Source: Pseudomonas farsensis (GTDB lineage Bacteria > Pseudomonadota > Gammaproteobacteria > Pseudomonadales > Pseudomonadaceae). Taken from it: a stretch of 64,000 nucleotides of DNA. The stretch covers positions 1,308,001-1,372,000 of the forward strand of contig NZ_JABWRF020000002.1 of NCBI RefSeq assembly GCF_014268805.2, read 5' to 3'. A program made the position numbers and the translations under genes. Numbering within the stretch: the stretch's first letter is position 1; the number at the start of each line of letters is the position of its first letter. This document shows positions 27,135 to 36,616 of this stretch, one piece after another. The notes below the pieces were generated by a model. It did not search any database and was not told the origin of the DNA. It was given only the letters and a program-made list of their open reading frames with translations.

Positions 27135-27800
27135 TCAGTTGGCGGTGCTGGCCAGTACCCGCTGCCACTGCGGCTCGTTCATGCGCCCAAGAATCCGCGC
27201 CTTGCCGTTGCCGTCCACCGACACGAACAGCGCGCTGGCATAGCCGCTTTCGCGTTCACCGCCGGGCACACCTTGCTGGCGCGCGAAGTGGTCGATGCAG
27301 CCGTTGTGGGTCACCAGCACCAGGTTGTGCCCGGCACGTTTGTGCGCCAGGGCTTCGCTGGGGAACTGCGCGTCGCAGGTTTCCAGCCACTGGGCGCTCT
27401 CGGCCTCCTGGCCAAGCAGGTAGTGCGCCGTTTGGCGGGTGCGCAGTTTGGGGCTGTCGAGCATGTCGGCCTCGGCCAGGCCCAGGCGCTGCAAGCCCTG
27501 GCCGACGCGTGCAGCCGCCTGGCTGCCGGCCACGGTGATACCGGTGCTGTCATCCAGGCATGGCCCCGGCGCGCTGTCGCAACGTTCGGCGTGGCGGATC
27601 ATCACCAGCACCGCGCCGTTTTTCCACGCTTGCAGCAGGCCGCTGTTGTTCAGTTGTTGCTCGTTTCCAAGGTCCACGATGTGAGTCCTCGTCGCTAGCC
27701 AGGCGGCCAACCCGGCCAGCACGATCACCATTGCCAAGGCCCATGGCTGCGGGCGGCGGCGCACGGTGCGCGGCGGGTTGTCCAGTGTGAGTGAAAGCAT
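27135..27800 (-). CDS. Histidine phosphatase family protein, membrane-anchored
   Basis: A 221-residue protein: N-terminal membrane anchor (ALAMVIVLAGLAAWLATR, about 19-36), then a histidine-phosphatase domain. The nucleophile motif is MIRHAERCD (RHA rather than the canonical RHG), and the second histidine lies in LVTHNGCIDHFAR. Similar to Ais/PmrG-type periplasmic phosphatases, which act on lipopolysaccharide phosphates; this is a comparison, not proof. A GGAGCG site precedes the ATG at 27800. Confidence 0.82.
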   Translation of the reverse strand: MLSLTLDNPPRTVRRRPQPWALAMVIVLAGLAAWLATRTHIVDLGNEQQLNNSGLLQAWKNGAVLVMIRHAERCDSAPGPCLDDSTGITVAGSQAAARVGQGLQRLGLAEADMLDSPKLRTRQTAHYLLGQEAESAQWLETCDAQFPSEALAHKRAGHNLVLVTHNGCIDHFARQQGVPGGERESGYASALFVSVDGNGKARILGRMNEPQWQRVLASTAN

Positions 27801-27984
27801 CTGTCGCTCCGATGGCAGTGCGGCGTCGACGTGTGGCCGCTGTATTTGCCGGCATTTTGCGAAGCTGGCTGTAGGAGGCCGGTGAACGGGGTGTGAAAAA
27901 TCCATCGTGGCCTACAGCGAAGGGTGAAATTTCATTCATCCGCCTACGCTGTACACTGGCAGACCGCCTTTTCGGAGCCACCCG

Positions 27985-28554
27985 ATGACCCCTATCCCCG
28001 TACTGGAAAGCGCTCGCCTGGTACTGCGCCAGTGGCATGACGACGACCTCACCGAGTTCGCCGCGCTGTGCGCCGACCCGCAGGTGATGCGCTACTTCCC
28101 AGCGCCCATGACGCGCCTGGAAACGGCGGCGCTGATCGGCCGTATTCGTGGCCATTTCAACGAATTCGGCTACGGCCTGTGGGCGCTGGAGCGCAAGGAC
28201 ACTGGCGCGTTCATCGGCATGACGGGCCTGCTCAATGTCGACTTCGACGCACCCTTTGGCCCTGCGGTGGAAATCAGCTGGCGCCTGGCTCGGCGCCATT
28301 GGGGGCTGGGCTTTGCCAGCGAGGCGGCGTGGACCTGCCTGCGCTGCGCCTTCGCCCAGTTGCAGTTGGAGGAGGTGGTGTCGTTCACCACCGAGGGCAA
28401 CCTGCCTTCACAAAAGGTGATGCAGGCCATTGGCATGCAGCAGGATGTCGAAGGCAGCTTCGAGCACCCACGCCTGCCGGCCGGCCACCCGCTGCGCCCG
28501 CATGTGCTGTACCGCATCGACCGTAGCCACTGGCAGCAGACCCTGCGCGCCTGA
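27985..28554 (+). CDS. GNAT family N-acetyltransferase (RimJ/RimL type)
   Basis: A 189-residue acetyltransferase of the RimJ/RimL subgroup. It begins with the substrate-side segment LESARLVLRQWHDDDLTEFAAL. The acetyl-CoA-binding region lies at about 90-130 (VEISWRLARRHWGLGFASEAA), with NLPSQKVMQAIGMQ at the end of the core. The acceptor is not predictable. It precedes tesB by 89 bp, with no evidence of an operon. Confidence 0.88.
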   Translation: MTPIPVLESARLVLRQWHDDDLTEFAALCADPQVMRYFPAPMTRLETAALIGRIRGHFNEFGYGLWALERKDTGAFIGMTGLLNVDFDAPFGPAVEISWRLARRHWGLGFASEAAWTCLRCAFAQLQLEEVVSFTTEGNLPSQKVMQAIGMQQDVEGSFEHPRLPAGHPLRPHVLYRIDRSHWQQTLRA

Positions 28555-28643
28555 ATGCGTGGCTATCGACGGGCCGAATGACAAACCCTGTATCATCTGC
28601 GCCTTGGAAACACGCTGATTTGCCTTGCCAGGAGAACCTTTAA

Positions 28644-29513
28644 ATGAGCCATGTGCTGGACGACCTCGTCGACCTGTTGAGCCTCGAACCCATCGAAGAA
28701 AACCTGTTCCGCGGCCGCAGCCAGGACCTGGGCTTCCGCCAGTTGTACGGCGGCCAGGTGCTTGGCCAGTCGCTGTCAGCGGCCAGCCAGACCGTTGAAG
28801 ACGCCCGCCATGTGCATTCGCTGCACGGCTACTTCCTGCGCCCCGGCGATGCCAGCATGCCGGTGGTGTATTCGGTCGACCGCGTGCGCGATGGCGGCAG
28901 CTTCAGCACCCGCCGCGTCACCGCCATCCAGAAAGGCCAGCCGATCTTCACCTGCAGCGCGTCGTTCCAGTACGATGAAGGCGGCTTCGAGCACCAGGCG
29001 CAAATGCCTGATGTGGTCGGCCCGGAAAACCTGCCCAGCGAAGTGGAGCTGGCGCGCGCCATGGCCGAGCATCTGCCCGAGCGCATCCGCGACAAGATGC
29101 TGTGCCGCAAGCCGATCGAGATCCGCCCGGTGACCGAGCGCGACCCGTTCAACCCAAAGCCGGGTGACCCGGTCAAGTACACCTGGTTCCGCGCCGACGG
29201 CAACCTTGCCGATACCCCGGCGTTGCATAAGTACCTGCTGGCCTACGCCTCGGATTTCGGCCTGCTGACCACCGCACTGCTGCCGCATGGCAAATCGGTG
29301 TGGCAGAAGGACATGCAGATCGCCAGCCTCGACCACTCGCTGTGGTTCCACCAGAACCTGCGCGCAGACGAATGGCTGCTGTACGCCACCGACAGCCCGT
29401 GGGCCGGCAATGCCCGTGGTTTCTGCCGCGGCAGTATCTTCAACCGCGCCGGGCAACTGGTGGCCTCGTCCAGCCAGGAAGGCCTGATTCGCCACCGCAA
29501 GGACTGGGCATGA
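28644..29513 (+). CDS. tesB: Acyl-CoA thioesterase II
   Basis: A 289-residue double hot-dog thioesterase that cleaves medium- and long-chain acyl-CoA. Each half carries recognisable TesB sequence: FRQLYGGQVLGQSLSAASQTV and LHGYFLRPGDASMPVVYSVDRVRDGGSF in the first. The second has MQIASLDHSLWFHQNLRADEWLLYATDSPWAGNARGFCRG, with the catalytic aspartate region. A CAGGAG site precedes the ATG. The stop overlaps the next gene's start (ATGA). Confidence 0.95.
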   Translation: MSHVLDDLVDLLSLEPIEENLFRGRSQDLGFRQLYGGQVLGQSLSAASQTVEDARHVHSLHGYFLRPGDASMPVVYSVDRVRDGGSFSTRRVTAIQKGQPIFTCSASFQYDEGGFEHQAQMPDVVGPENLPSEVELARAMAEHLPERIRDKMLCRKPIEIRPVTERDPFNPKPGDPVKYTWFRADGNLADTPALHKYLLAYASDFGLLTTALLPHGKSVWQKDMQIASLDHSLWFHQNLRADEWLLYATDSPWAGNARGFCRGSIFNRAGQLVASSSQEGLIRHRKDWA

Positions 29514-30100
29514 ACCTCGCCGCGATCCGCCATTGGGTGTTCGACATGGATGGCACGCTGACGGTCGCGGTGCATGATTTTGCAGCCATCCGCGAGGCGC
29601 TCGACATCCCCGCCGACGACGACATCCTGACCCACCTGGCCGCGCTGCCGGCGGCGCAAGCGGCGGCCAAGCATGCCTGGCTGCTGGAGCACGAACGTGA
29701 CCTGGCGGTAGCCTCGAAGGCGGCAGACGGGGCGGTGGAGCTGGTGCGTGAACTGGCGGCGCGCGGCTGCCGGCTGGCGATCCTGACCCGCAATGCGCGC
29801 GAGCTGGCGCATGTGACGCTTGAGGCGATTGGCCTGGCTGACTGCTTCCCGGTCGAGCACGTGCTTGGCCGTGACGAGGCGGCGCCCAAGCCTGACCCGG
29901 ATGGCCTGTTGCAGATTGCCCAGGCCTGGGGCGTGGCACCTGCGCAGATGGTGATGGTGGGTGATTACCGCTTTGACCTGGACTGCGGGCGTGCTGCTGG
30001 CACGCGCACGGTGCTGGTGAACCTGCCAGACAACCCGTGGCCGGAGCTGGCCGACTGGCATGCAGCCGATTGCCGAGCGCTGCAGGCGCTGCTGGCCTGA
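29510..30100 (+). CDS. HAD-superfamily hydrolase (phosphoglycolate phosphatase-like)
   Basis: A 196-residue HAD phosphatase with the nucleophile motif VFDMDGTLT at the N-terminus, motif II in ILTRN, motif III KPDPDGL and motif IV MVGDYRFDLDCG. The ATG shares 4 bp with the tesB stop (ATGA), so translation is coupled. Substrate is unknown. Confidence 0.9.
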   Translation: MNLAAIRHWVFDMDGTLTVAVHDFAAIREALDIPADDDILTHLAALPAAQAAAKHAWLLEHERDLAVASKAADGAVELVRELAARGCRLAILTRNARELAHVTLEAIGLADCFPVEHVLGRDEAAPKPDPDGLLQIAQAWGVAPAQMVMVGDYRFDLDCGRAAGTRTVLVNLPDNPWPELADWHAADCRALQALLA

Positions 30101-30110
30101 TTCCCACGCT

Positions 30111-30330
30111 GGCCGTGCTCAACCGCAACATGGCTGGTTGGACCCAATTCTGTGGGAAATGATGGAGAGTCGTGGCGAGCGGGCTTGTCCCGCGTTGGGC
30201 TGCGCAGCAGCCCTGAAAACCACAGGGGCTGCTGCGCAGCCCAACGCGGGACAAGCCCGCTCGCCACAAAGGAGCCCGCCACAAGGAGATATGTCTGGCG
30301 GCAACAGGTTTGTACAAAACCATAGAAATC
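30111..30330. repeat. 220-bp direct repeat, copy 1, with a REP hairpin
   Basis: The block from GGCCGTGCTCAACCGCAACA through a strong inverted repeat at 30171-30268 (CGTGGCGAGCGGGCTTGTCC and complement) to ACAAAACCATAGAA recurs with about 90% identity at 34355-34573 in the same orientation. It begins just after the HAD gene. With the next REP pair it fills the 489-bp gap 30101-30589. Confidence 0.9.
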
Positions 30331-30436
30331 TCCCACAGGTATCTGGGCCAGACCTCAAGGTTGTGGATGTACGCGGTTCTCTGTGGGAGATCACCCAGCC
30401 CTTCCGGGCTGCGCTGTCGCGCAGAGAACTGGGCAC

Positions 30437-30510
30437 CGTGGGAGCGGGCTTGCCCCGCGATGCGATGTTGGCAGTGCTATCGCTATCGCGGGGCAAGCCC
30501 GCTCCCACGT
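30437..30510. repeat. REP hairpin
   Basis: CGTGGGAGCGGGCTTGCCCC pairs with its complement GGGGCAAGCCCGCTCCCACG 30 bp later. A second-family REP unit follows near 30545-30575. Nothing else is seen before the GntR gene. Confidence 0.88.
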
Positions 30511-30589
30511 TATCCATGTAAATCATATAGTTAGCGTTTGTTCTATGAGAGCTGGCGACAGCCTGCGATGAGGCTGGGCCTGCTATGCA

Positions 30590-31288
30590 TCAGTCCGGCA
30601 CCAGCCGGTCGCGGCTGTTGGACAGGTGCAGGCAGATCGCCGCCCGGGCGGCATCCGGGTCTTGCCGGCGGATGGCGTTCAAAATGGCCTCGTGTTCAAG
30701 GTTGGCCAGGTACGCCTGCCTTGCCAGCCGCGCCCCGGCGCGCGCTTCCATGCCCAGGCGGTTGCGCGGGATCAGCCCGTTGCCCAACTGCCCCATCATC
30801 TCGCTGAAATACAGGTTTCCCGTCGCCTCGGCAATCAACAGGTGAAAGCGCCGGTCCGCCTCGATACAACTGTCGCCCGCCGCCGCCAGGTCCTGGTAGT
30901 CATCCAGCGCCTGGCGCATGCGCAGCAGGTGCTCGTCGCTGCGGCGCATCGCCGCCAGCGCCGCGGCCTGCCCCTCAAGGCCAATACGCAGCTCCAGCAG
31001 GTCGCGTACGCTGGCGGCGTTCTCCGCACCCACCCGCAGCCCGGCATGGGGCAGGCGCTCCATGACAAAAGTACCAATGCCATGGCGCGGCTCCACCAGC
31101 CCGGAAGCCTGCAACTTGGACAGCGCTTCGCGCACCACGGTACGGCTGACGCCGTGCTCACGCACCAGGGTGTTTTCCGAGGGGAGTTTGTCGCCGGCCT
31201 TGAAGGTGCCCAGCAAAATTTGCTGGGTCAGGCTGGAAACCAGATCGTGGGCGCGGCTATGGCTGCGGGGTTTGGCGGGCTGGGTCAT
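30590..31288 (-). CDS. FadR/GntR family transcriptional regulator
   Basis: A 232-residue regulator with an N-terminal GntR winged helix (FKAGDKLPSENTLVREHGVSRTVVREALSKLQASGLVEPRHGIGTFV) and a C-terminal FCD ligand domain (about 90-215). The FCD metal-site residues are in EADRRFHLLIAEATGN and NLEHEAILNAI. It is divergent from the transporter and glucarate dehydratase genes, with TTGT-N5-ACAA sites in between. It is therefore most likely the sugar-acid-responsive repressor of that operon. Confidence 0.92.
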   Translation of the reverse strand: MTQPAKPRSHSRAHDLVSSLTQQILLGTFKAGDKLPSENTLVREHGVSRTVVREALSKLQASGLVEPRHGIGTFVMERLPHAGLRVGAENAASVRDLLELRIGLEGQAAALAAMRRSDEHLLRMRQALDDYQDLAAAGDSCIEADRRFHLLIAEATGNLYFSEMMGQLGNGLIPRNRLGMEARAGARLARQAYLANLEHEAILNAIRRQDPDAARAAICLHLSNSRDRLVPD

Positions 31289-31308
31289 GGCGTTGCACCT
31301 GGCAAATC

Positions 31309-31325
31309 AACTTGTACGACAAGTT
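31309..31325. promoter_or_regulatory. Probable GntR operator near the regulator start
   Basis: AACTTGTACGACAAGTT is a near-perfect palindrome with a TTGT-N3-ACAA core, 20 bp upstream of the regulator ATG. The same core recurs in opposite reading at 31455. FadR-type GntR proteins bind such sites. Confidence 0.7.
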
Positions 31326-31454
31326 AATCGATACAACTTTTTTTGCTCGAATTTTGCCTGCCGGGTTTATTCAAGGTTTAACACTTGGCCGCGTGATCGC
31401 CACACTATCGTGGTTTTACAGCTTGTATTTTGCCATTTAAGCGAATTTACAGGG

Positions 31455-31467
31455 CTTGTCGTACAAC
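31455..31467. promoter_or_regulatory. Second probable GntR operator
   Basis: CTTGTCGTACAAC repeats the TTGT-N3-ACAA core of the site at 31309, about 80 bp upstream of the MFS start, consistent with control of both divergent transcripts. Confidence 0.65.
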
Positions 31468-31545
31468 TGCGCCAAGCCTATGCTCCGTCCCACTGCCCTG
31501 TCAGACAACCTACCCGCACAAAAACAAATAGTGGGAGATACACAA

Positions 31546-32898
31546 GTGAACGACACCCTCGATCCGTCCGCCCGGATGGGAGGCGATGCGCTGGCCAGTG
31601 CCGTGGCCAAGGTCAAACGCCACGTCCTGCCGCTGTTCGTCATCATGTTCATCGTCAATTACCTCGACCGCGTCAATATCGGCTTCGTCCGCCCGCACCT
31701 GGAAAGCGACCTGGGTATCAGCGCCGCCGCCTATGGCTTTGGCGCCGGGCTGTTCTTCATCGGCTACGCGCTGTTCGAGGTGCCGTCCAACATGCTGTTG
31801 CAGCGCGTCGGTGCGCGGCTGTGGCTGACCCGCATCATGTTCACCTGGGGCCTGGTGGCAACCGCCATGGCGTTTGTGCAGAACGAAACCCAGTTCTATG
31901 TGCTGCGCTTTCTGCTCGGCGTGGCCGAGGCCGGGTTCTTCCCAGGCGTTATCTACTACTTCACCCGCTGGCTGCCGGGCGCCGAGCGCGGCAAGGCAAT
32001 TGCCATTTTCCTCAGCGGCTCGGCGCTGGCTTCGTTGATTTCAGGCCCTCTGGCTGGGGCCTTGATGCAGATTCAGGGCCTGGGCCTGCACGGCTGGCAG
32101 TGGATGCTGTTCATCGAAGGCATGGCCTCGGTGACGCTGTGCTTCTTCGTGTTCTTCTGGCTCGATTCCAAGCCGCAGGACGCCAAGTGGCTGACGCCGG
32201 CGGAGCAGGCCGCGCTGGTGGACACCATCGATCGCGAACAGCGTGAACGCGAAGCGTCGGGGCCGGTGAAAGCTTCGGCCTGGAGCCTGCTCAAGGACCG
32301 CCAGATCGTGCTGTTCTGCCTGATCTACTTCTGCATCCAGCTGACCATCTACGCCGCCACCTTCTGGCTGCCGAGCATCATCAAACGCATGGGCGACCTC
32401 AGCGATATCCAGGTCGGCTTCTTCAACTCCATCCCGTGGCTGATCTCGATCATCGCCATGTACGCCTTCGCCTCCGGCTCGGTGCGCTGGAAGTTCCAGC
32501 AGGCCTGGGTAGCCGCCGCGCTGGTGATCGCCGCCATCGGCATGTTCATGTCCACCACCGGTGGGCCGGTGTTCGCCTTTGTCGCCATCTGCTTTGCCGC
32601 GATTGGCTTCAAGTCGGCGTCGTCGCTGTTCTGGCCGATCCCGCAGGGCTACCTGGATGCGCGCATCGCGGCGGCGGTCATCGCCTTGATCAACTCGGTG
32701 GGCAACCTGGGCGGCTTCGTCGCGCCGACCACCTTCGGCTTACTGGAGCAGCACACAGGGTCCATTCAGGGCGGGCTGTATGGCCTGGCGGTGACCTCGG
32801 TGCTGGCCGCCATTGCCGTGTTCTTCGTCCGTACCCGCCCCAAGGGCGCCGATTCTTCCGTGCCCAAGGCCCCGTCGGCCCTGAGCCAGACCCACTGA
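31546..32898 (+). CDS. MFS transporter, ACS family (sugar-acid uptake)
   Basis: A 450-residue, 12-helix major facilitator of the anion:cation symporter family; NYLDRVNIGF in TM1 and FSTRWLP-like YYFTRWLPGAERGKAIA between TM4 and TM5 are typical. The start is the GTG at 31546: GGGAGAT lies 7 bp before it, while the upstream in-frame ATG lacks a site. Immediately followed (15 bp) by glucarate dehydratase, it probably imports glucarate or a related aldarate. Control by the divergent GntR protein is inferred. Confidence 0.88.
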   Translation: MNDTLDPSARMGGDALASAVAKVKRHVLPLFVIMFIVNYLDRVNIGFVRPHLESDLGISAAAYGFGAGLFFIGYALFEVPSNMLLQRVGARLWLTRIMFTWGLVATAMAFVQNETQFYVLRFLLGVAEAGFFPGVIYYFTRWLPGAERGKAIAIFLSGSALASLISGPLAGALMQIQGLGLHGWQWMLFIEGMASVTLCFFVFFWLDSKPQDAKWLTPAEQAALVDTIDREQREREASGPVKASAWSLLKDRQIVLFCLIYFCIQLTIYAATFWLPSIIKRMGDLSDIQVGFFNSIPWLISIIAMYAFASGSVRWKFQQAWVAAALVIAAIGMFMSTTGGPVFAFVAICFAAIGFKSASSLFWPIPQGYLDARIAAAVIALINSVGNLGGFVAPTTFGLLEQHTGSIQGGLYGLAVTSVLAAIAVFFVRTRPKGADSSVPKAPSALSQTH

Positions 32899-32913
32899 CT
32901 GCGAGGTATCCCC

Positions 32914-34263
32914 ATGAACATGCAAACCGCCCTCCATACCCAGACGCCCGTGGTCACCGACCTGCGCGTGATTCCGGTGGCCGGCCACGACAGCATGCTG
33001 CTCAACCTCAGCGGCGCGCACGGCCCGTACTTCACCCGTAACGTCGTGGTGCTGCGCGACAGCGCCGGCAACACCGGCCTGGGCGAGGTGCCTGGCGGCG
33101 AGAAAATCCGCCAGACCCTCGAAGACGCCCGCAGCCTGGTGGTCGGCCAGCCCATCGGCCATTACCAGCGCGTGCTCAACGCCATGCGCCAGACCTTCGC
33201 CAACCGCGATTCGGCGGGCCGTGGCCTGCAGACCTTCGACCTGCGCATCACCGTGCATGCGGTGACCGCCATCGAATCGGCGCTGCTCGACCTGCTCGGC
33301 CAGCACCTCAACGTGCCGATGGCCGCCTTGCTTGGCGAGGGCCAGCAGCGTGACGCGGTGAAGATGCTCGGTTACCTGTTCTACATTGGCGACCGCCAGC
33401 AGACCGACCTGGCCTACCGCAACGAGGATGACGCCGATGACGACTGGCTGCGCCTGCGCCATGAAAAGGCCATGACCGCCGAGGCGGTGGTGCGCCTGGC
33501 GGAGGCTGCGCAAAAGCGTTATGGCTTCAGCGACTTCAAGCTCAAGGGCGGCGTGCTGCGCGGCGAAGAAGAAATGGAAGCGGTAACGGCGCTTGCCGAG
33601 CGCTTCCCTGAAGCGCGCATCACCCTGGACCCCAATGGCGCCTGGTCACTCAAGGAAGCCATTGCCCTGTGCCGCGACAAGCACGATGTACTGGCTTACG
33701 CCGAAGACCCTTGCGGCGCCGAAAACGGCTATTCCGGGCGCGAAGTGATGGCCGAGTTCCGCCGCGCCACCGGGCTGCGTACGGCCACCAACATGATCGC
33801 CACCGACTGGCGGCAGATGGGCCATGCGATCCAGTTGCAGTCGGTGGATATTCCGTTGGCCGACCCGCATTTCTGGACCTTGCAAGGCTCGGTGCGGGTG
33901 GCGCAGATGTGCAACGACTGGGGGCTGACCTGGGGTTCGCATTCCAACAACCACTTTGATATTTCGCTGGCGATGTTCACCCAGGTGGCTGCAGCGGCGC
34001 CGGGTGAGATCACCGCTATCGATACCCACTGGATCTGGCAGGACGGCCAGCGCCTGACCCGCGAGCCGCTGCGGATTGTCGATGGCCATGTGCACGTGCC
34101 GGCGCGGCCGGGGTTGGGTGTGGAAATTGATGAAGACCAGTTGGCCAAGGCCAATGAGTGCTACCGCAACATGGGCTTGGGCGCGCGCGATGATGGTGTG
34201 GCGATGCAGTTCTTGATCCCGGGGTGGACGTTTGATAACAAGCGGCCGTGCCTGGTGCGCTGA
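32914..34263 (+). CDS. gudD: Glucarate dehydratase
   Basis: A 449-residue enolase-superfamily enzyme converting D-glucarate to 5-keto-4-deoxy-D-glucarate. The KxK acid/base motif is in FKLKGGV and the metal site begins at ITLDPNGAW, followed by [20 protein letters not shown]. The catalytic His of the His-Asp dyad lies in [15 protein letters not shown]. Length and sequence fit GlucD closely. The downstream enzymes (KDG dehydratase, ketoglutarate semialdehyde dehydrogenase) are not in this window. Confidence 0.94.
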   Translation: MNMQTALHTQTPVVTDLRVIPVAGHDSMLLNLSGAHGPYFTRNVVVLRDSAGNTGLGEVPGGEKIRQTLEDARSLVVGQPIGHYQRVLNAMRQTFANRDSAGRGLQTFDLRITVHAVTAIESALLDLLGQHLNVPMAALLGEGQQRDAVKMLGYLFYIGDRQQTDLAYRNEDDADDDWLRLRHEKAMTAEAVVRLAEAAQKRYGFSDFKLKGGVLRGEEEMEAVTALAERFPEARITLDPNGAWSLKEAIALCRDKHDVLAYAEDPCGAENGYSGREVMAEFRRATGLRTATNMIATDWRQMGHAIQLQSVDIPLADPHFWTLQGSVRVAQMCNDWGLTWGSHSNNHFDISLAMFTQVAAAAPGEITAIDTHWIWQDGQRLTREPLRIVDGHVHVPARPGLGVEIDEDQLAKANECYRNMGLGARDDGVAMQFLIPGWTFDNKRPCLVR

Positions 34264-34354
34264 GCCACGGCTGTCGCTGGGCTGTTTGGGAAATCCCAGG
34301 GTTTGATGCAAGCCTGCACCGGCCTCATCGCAGGCTAGCGCCAGCTCCCACAGG

Positions 34355-34573
34355 GGCCGTGCTCAACCGCAACATTGCTGGTTGGGCCCAATCCTTTGGG
34401 AAATGATAGAGCGTCGTGGCGAGCGGGCTTGTCCCGCGTTGGGCTGCGCAGCAGCCCTGAAAACCCCAGGGGCTGCTGCGCAGCCCAACGCGGGACAAGC
34501 CCGCTCGCCACAAGGGAGCTCGCCACAAGGAGATATGTCTGGCGGGAACAGGCTTTCACAAAACCACAGAATC
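34355..34573. repeat. 220-bp direct repeat, copy 2, with a REP hairpin
   Basis: Second copy of the block at 30111-30330, same orientation, with the hairpin at 34415-34511. It occupies the 421-bp gap 34264-34684 between convergent gudD and the LysR gene. A second-family REP unit precedes it at about 34318-34351 and another follows at 34612-34640. Confidence 0.9.
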
Positions 34574-34684
34574 TGCGCCGGGCACCTATATCAGTGCTCG
34601 GCGCTGTCTTTGTGGGAGCCTGCGATGAGGCCGGTGCAGGATTGCAGAAAACCGACGTGGGTTCACCCGCTCCCAATGGGCACA

Positions 34685-35572
34685 TCAACCCGCCGCGAAA
34701 AACGCCCGGGCCATGGCCACGAACGCCCCCAGCACCGGGTTGGGGTTGTCCCGGCAGTACGCCAGGAAAATCTCCGCCTGCTGCTCCATCCCCAACAACG
34801 GCTTGAACACCACCTGCTCCAGCCGCAGCGCCTGCGCCGAAGCGGGCACCACCGCGCAGCCAAGCCCGACATTCACCAACCCCAGAATCGAATGCGTCTG
34901 CCCCAACTGGTGCAGATACCGCGGCTGCACCTCATGGCGGGCGAACAGATTGGCGATGCGGTCATGGAAATAACGCCCTTCGTTGGCGCTGTACATCACG
35001 AACGGCTGGCCATCGAAATCCCCCGGCCGCAGCCGCTCGCGAGCGGTCAACCCATGCCCGGCGGGCAGGGCGGCGACAAACGGCTCGCGGTGAATCGGCA
35101 AATACTCCACCCGCGCGCTCGGCAGCACCTGGCGCACCAACCCCACATCGATCAACCCGGCTTCAAGGTCATGCACCTGGGTGGCCGAAATGCGCTCGCT
35201 CAGCACCAGTTCGATATCGGGCAAGGTTTGTCCGGCATGCACCAGCAAGCGCGGGATCATGCTGTAGGCGCCCACCGCCGTGAAGCCCAGTGTCAGCCGC
35301 CCGGCCTCGCCGTGGGCGATGCGCCGGGCCGAACGGCTGGCCGCTTCGCTGATCTGCAAGATGCGCCGGGCATCTTCCAGAAACGCCTGCCCGGCCAGCG
35401 TCAGCCGCGCCTGGCGGTTGTTGCGCTCAAGCAGCAACACCCCAAGCGAATGCTCAAGCAACTGGATCTGCCGGCTCAGCGGCGGCTGGGTCATGTGCAG
35501 GCGCACGGCGGCGCGGCCGAAGTGCAGCTCTTCGGCAACGGCCACGAAACAGCGCAACTGGTGCAATTCCAT
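34685..35572 (-). CDS. LysR family transcriptional regulator
   Basis: A 295-residue LTTR with an N-terminal winged helix (LRCFVAVAEELHFGRAAVRLHMTQPPLSRQIQLLEHSLGVLLLERN) and a periplasmic-binding-like effector domain from about residue 90. It is divergent from the D-2-hydroxyacid dehydrogenase gene, 99 bp away, the usual arrangement for LTTR control of a neighbour. The TCATCTATATTAGACCTGTA stretch between them is A/T rich and may hold the promoter and T-N11-A type site. Confidence 0.93.
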   Translation of the reverse strand: MELHQLRCFVAVAEELHFGRAAVRLHMTQPPLSRQIQLLEHSLGVLLLERNNRQARLTLAGQAFLEDARRILQISEAASRSARRIAHGEAGRLTLGFTAVGAYSMIPRLLVHAGQTLPDIELVLSERISATQVHDLEAGLIDVGLVRQVLPSARVEYLPIHREPFVAALPAGHGLTARERLRPGDFDGQPFVMYSANEGRYFHDRIANLFARHEVQPRYLHQLGQTHSILGLVNVGLGCAVVPASAQALRLEQVVFKPLLGMEQQAEIFLAYCRDNPNPVLGAFVAMARAFFAAG

Positions 35573-35671
35573 GATTCAATTCCTGGATTATTCGATGCGT
35601 CATCTATATTAGACCTGTATCGAATGCCGGCCTAGCATCGACTCATGTCTTCGAACTGCCGGATGCCAACG

Positions 35672-36616
35672 ATGAACGCTTCCCCCATCGACGTGCTGTT
35701 GACCCAACCTGTGCCCGAGGCCATCGACGCCGAGCTTGCCAGCGCCTATCAGGTGCACCGCTTGTACCAGCACGCCAACCCGCAACAACTGCTGGCCGAC
35801 GTGGGCCCGCGTATTCGCGGTGTGGTCACCGGCGGCGCCAAGGGTATTTCCAACGCCCTGATGGACCAGTTGCCAGCGCTGCAGATTGTCGCCATCAGCG
35901 GCATTGGCACCGACGCGGTAGACCTGCGCCACGCCGCCGCTCGCGGCATCGATGTCACCACCACCCCCGGCGTACTCACCGCCGATGTCGCGGACCTGGC
36001 CATGGGCCTGATCATCAGCACCTTGCGCCGCCTCGGCGAGGGCGAGCGGCTGGTGCGCGACGGGCAGTGGGGTGCGCTGAACCTGCCGCTGGCCCGCCGG
36101 GTGAGCGGGGCCGCGCTGGGCATCATCGGCCTGGGCCAGGTGGGCAAAGCCATTGCCCGCCGCGCCGCAGCCTTCGACATGGACATCGCCTACAACGGCC
36201 GCCATGAACAGCCTGACAGCGGCTACCGCTATGAAGCCGACCTGGTGGCGCTGGCGCGCTCGGTGGATGTGCTGGTGGTGGCCGCCTCGGCCGATGGCGG
36301 GCAGGTGCTGGTGACCGCCGAGGTGCTCGATGCACTGGGGCCGCAGGGTTACCTGATCAACGTCGCGCGCGGCAAGTTGGTGGATGAGCAGGCGCTGGTC
36401 GAGGCCCTGCGCGAACAGCGGATTGCCGGCGCCGGGCTGGATGTGTTCGTCGACGAACCTTATGTGCCGCCGACCTTGTGCGCGTTGGACCAGGTCAGCC
36501 TGCAGCCGCACCGGGGCAGCGCCACGTTGCAGACCCGGCTGGAGATGGGGCGCATCGTCTTGCGCAACCTTCAGGCGCGCTTTGCTGGTGAGGTGCCGCC
36601 GAACCGGGTGACCTAG
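35672..36616 (+). CDS. D-2-hydroxyacid dehydrogenase (hydroxypyruvate/glyoxylate reductase-like)
   Basis: A 314-residue NAD(P)-dependent dehydrogenase. The nucleotide-binding motif is LGIIGLGQVGKAI near residue 155. Catalytic residues are visible: Arg in INVARGKLVDE, Glu in DVFVDEPYVPP and His in LQPHRGSATLQT. Start MNASPIDVLL at 35672 is preferred over the in-frame ATG at 35645, whose added residues look non-conserved; neither has a strong ribosome-binding site. The 3' end of the gene is the origin of a 93-bp tandem repeat. It may act with the adjacent transporter in sugar-acid metabolism. Confidence 0.9.
   Translation: MNASPIDVLLTQPVPEAIDAELASAYQVHRLYQHANPQQLLADVGPRIRGVVTGGAKGISNALMDQLPALQIVAISGIGTDAVDLRHAAARGIDVTTTPGVLTADVADLAMGLIISTLRRLGEGERLVRDGQWGALNLPLARRVSGAALGIIGLGQVGKAIARRAAAFDMDIAYNGRHEQPDSGYRYEADLVALARSVDVLVVAASADGGQVLVTAEVLDALGPQGYLINVARGKLVDEQALVEALREQRIAGAGLDVFVDEPYVPPTLCALDQVSLQPHRGSATLQTRLEMGRIVLRNLQARFAGEVPPNRVT

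Noticed and set aside
31456-31545. Upstream in-frame ATG as the start of the MFS gene
   Set aside because: It overlaps the second operator-like site and lacks a ribosome-binding site, whereas the GTG at 31546 has GGGAGAT at ideal spacing.
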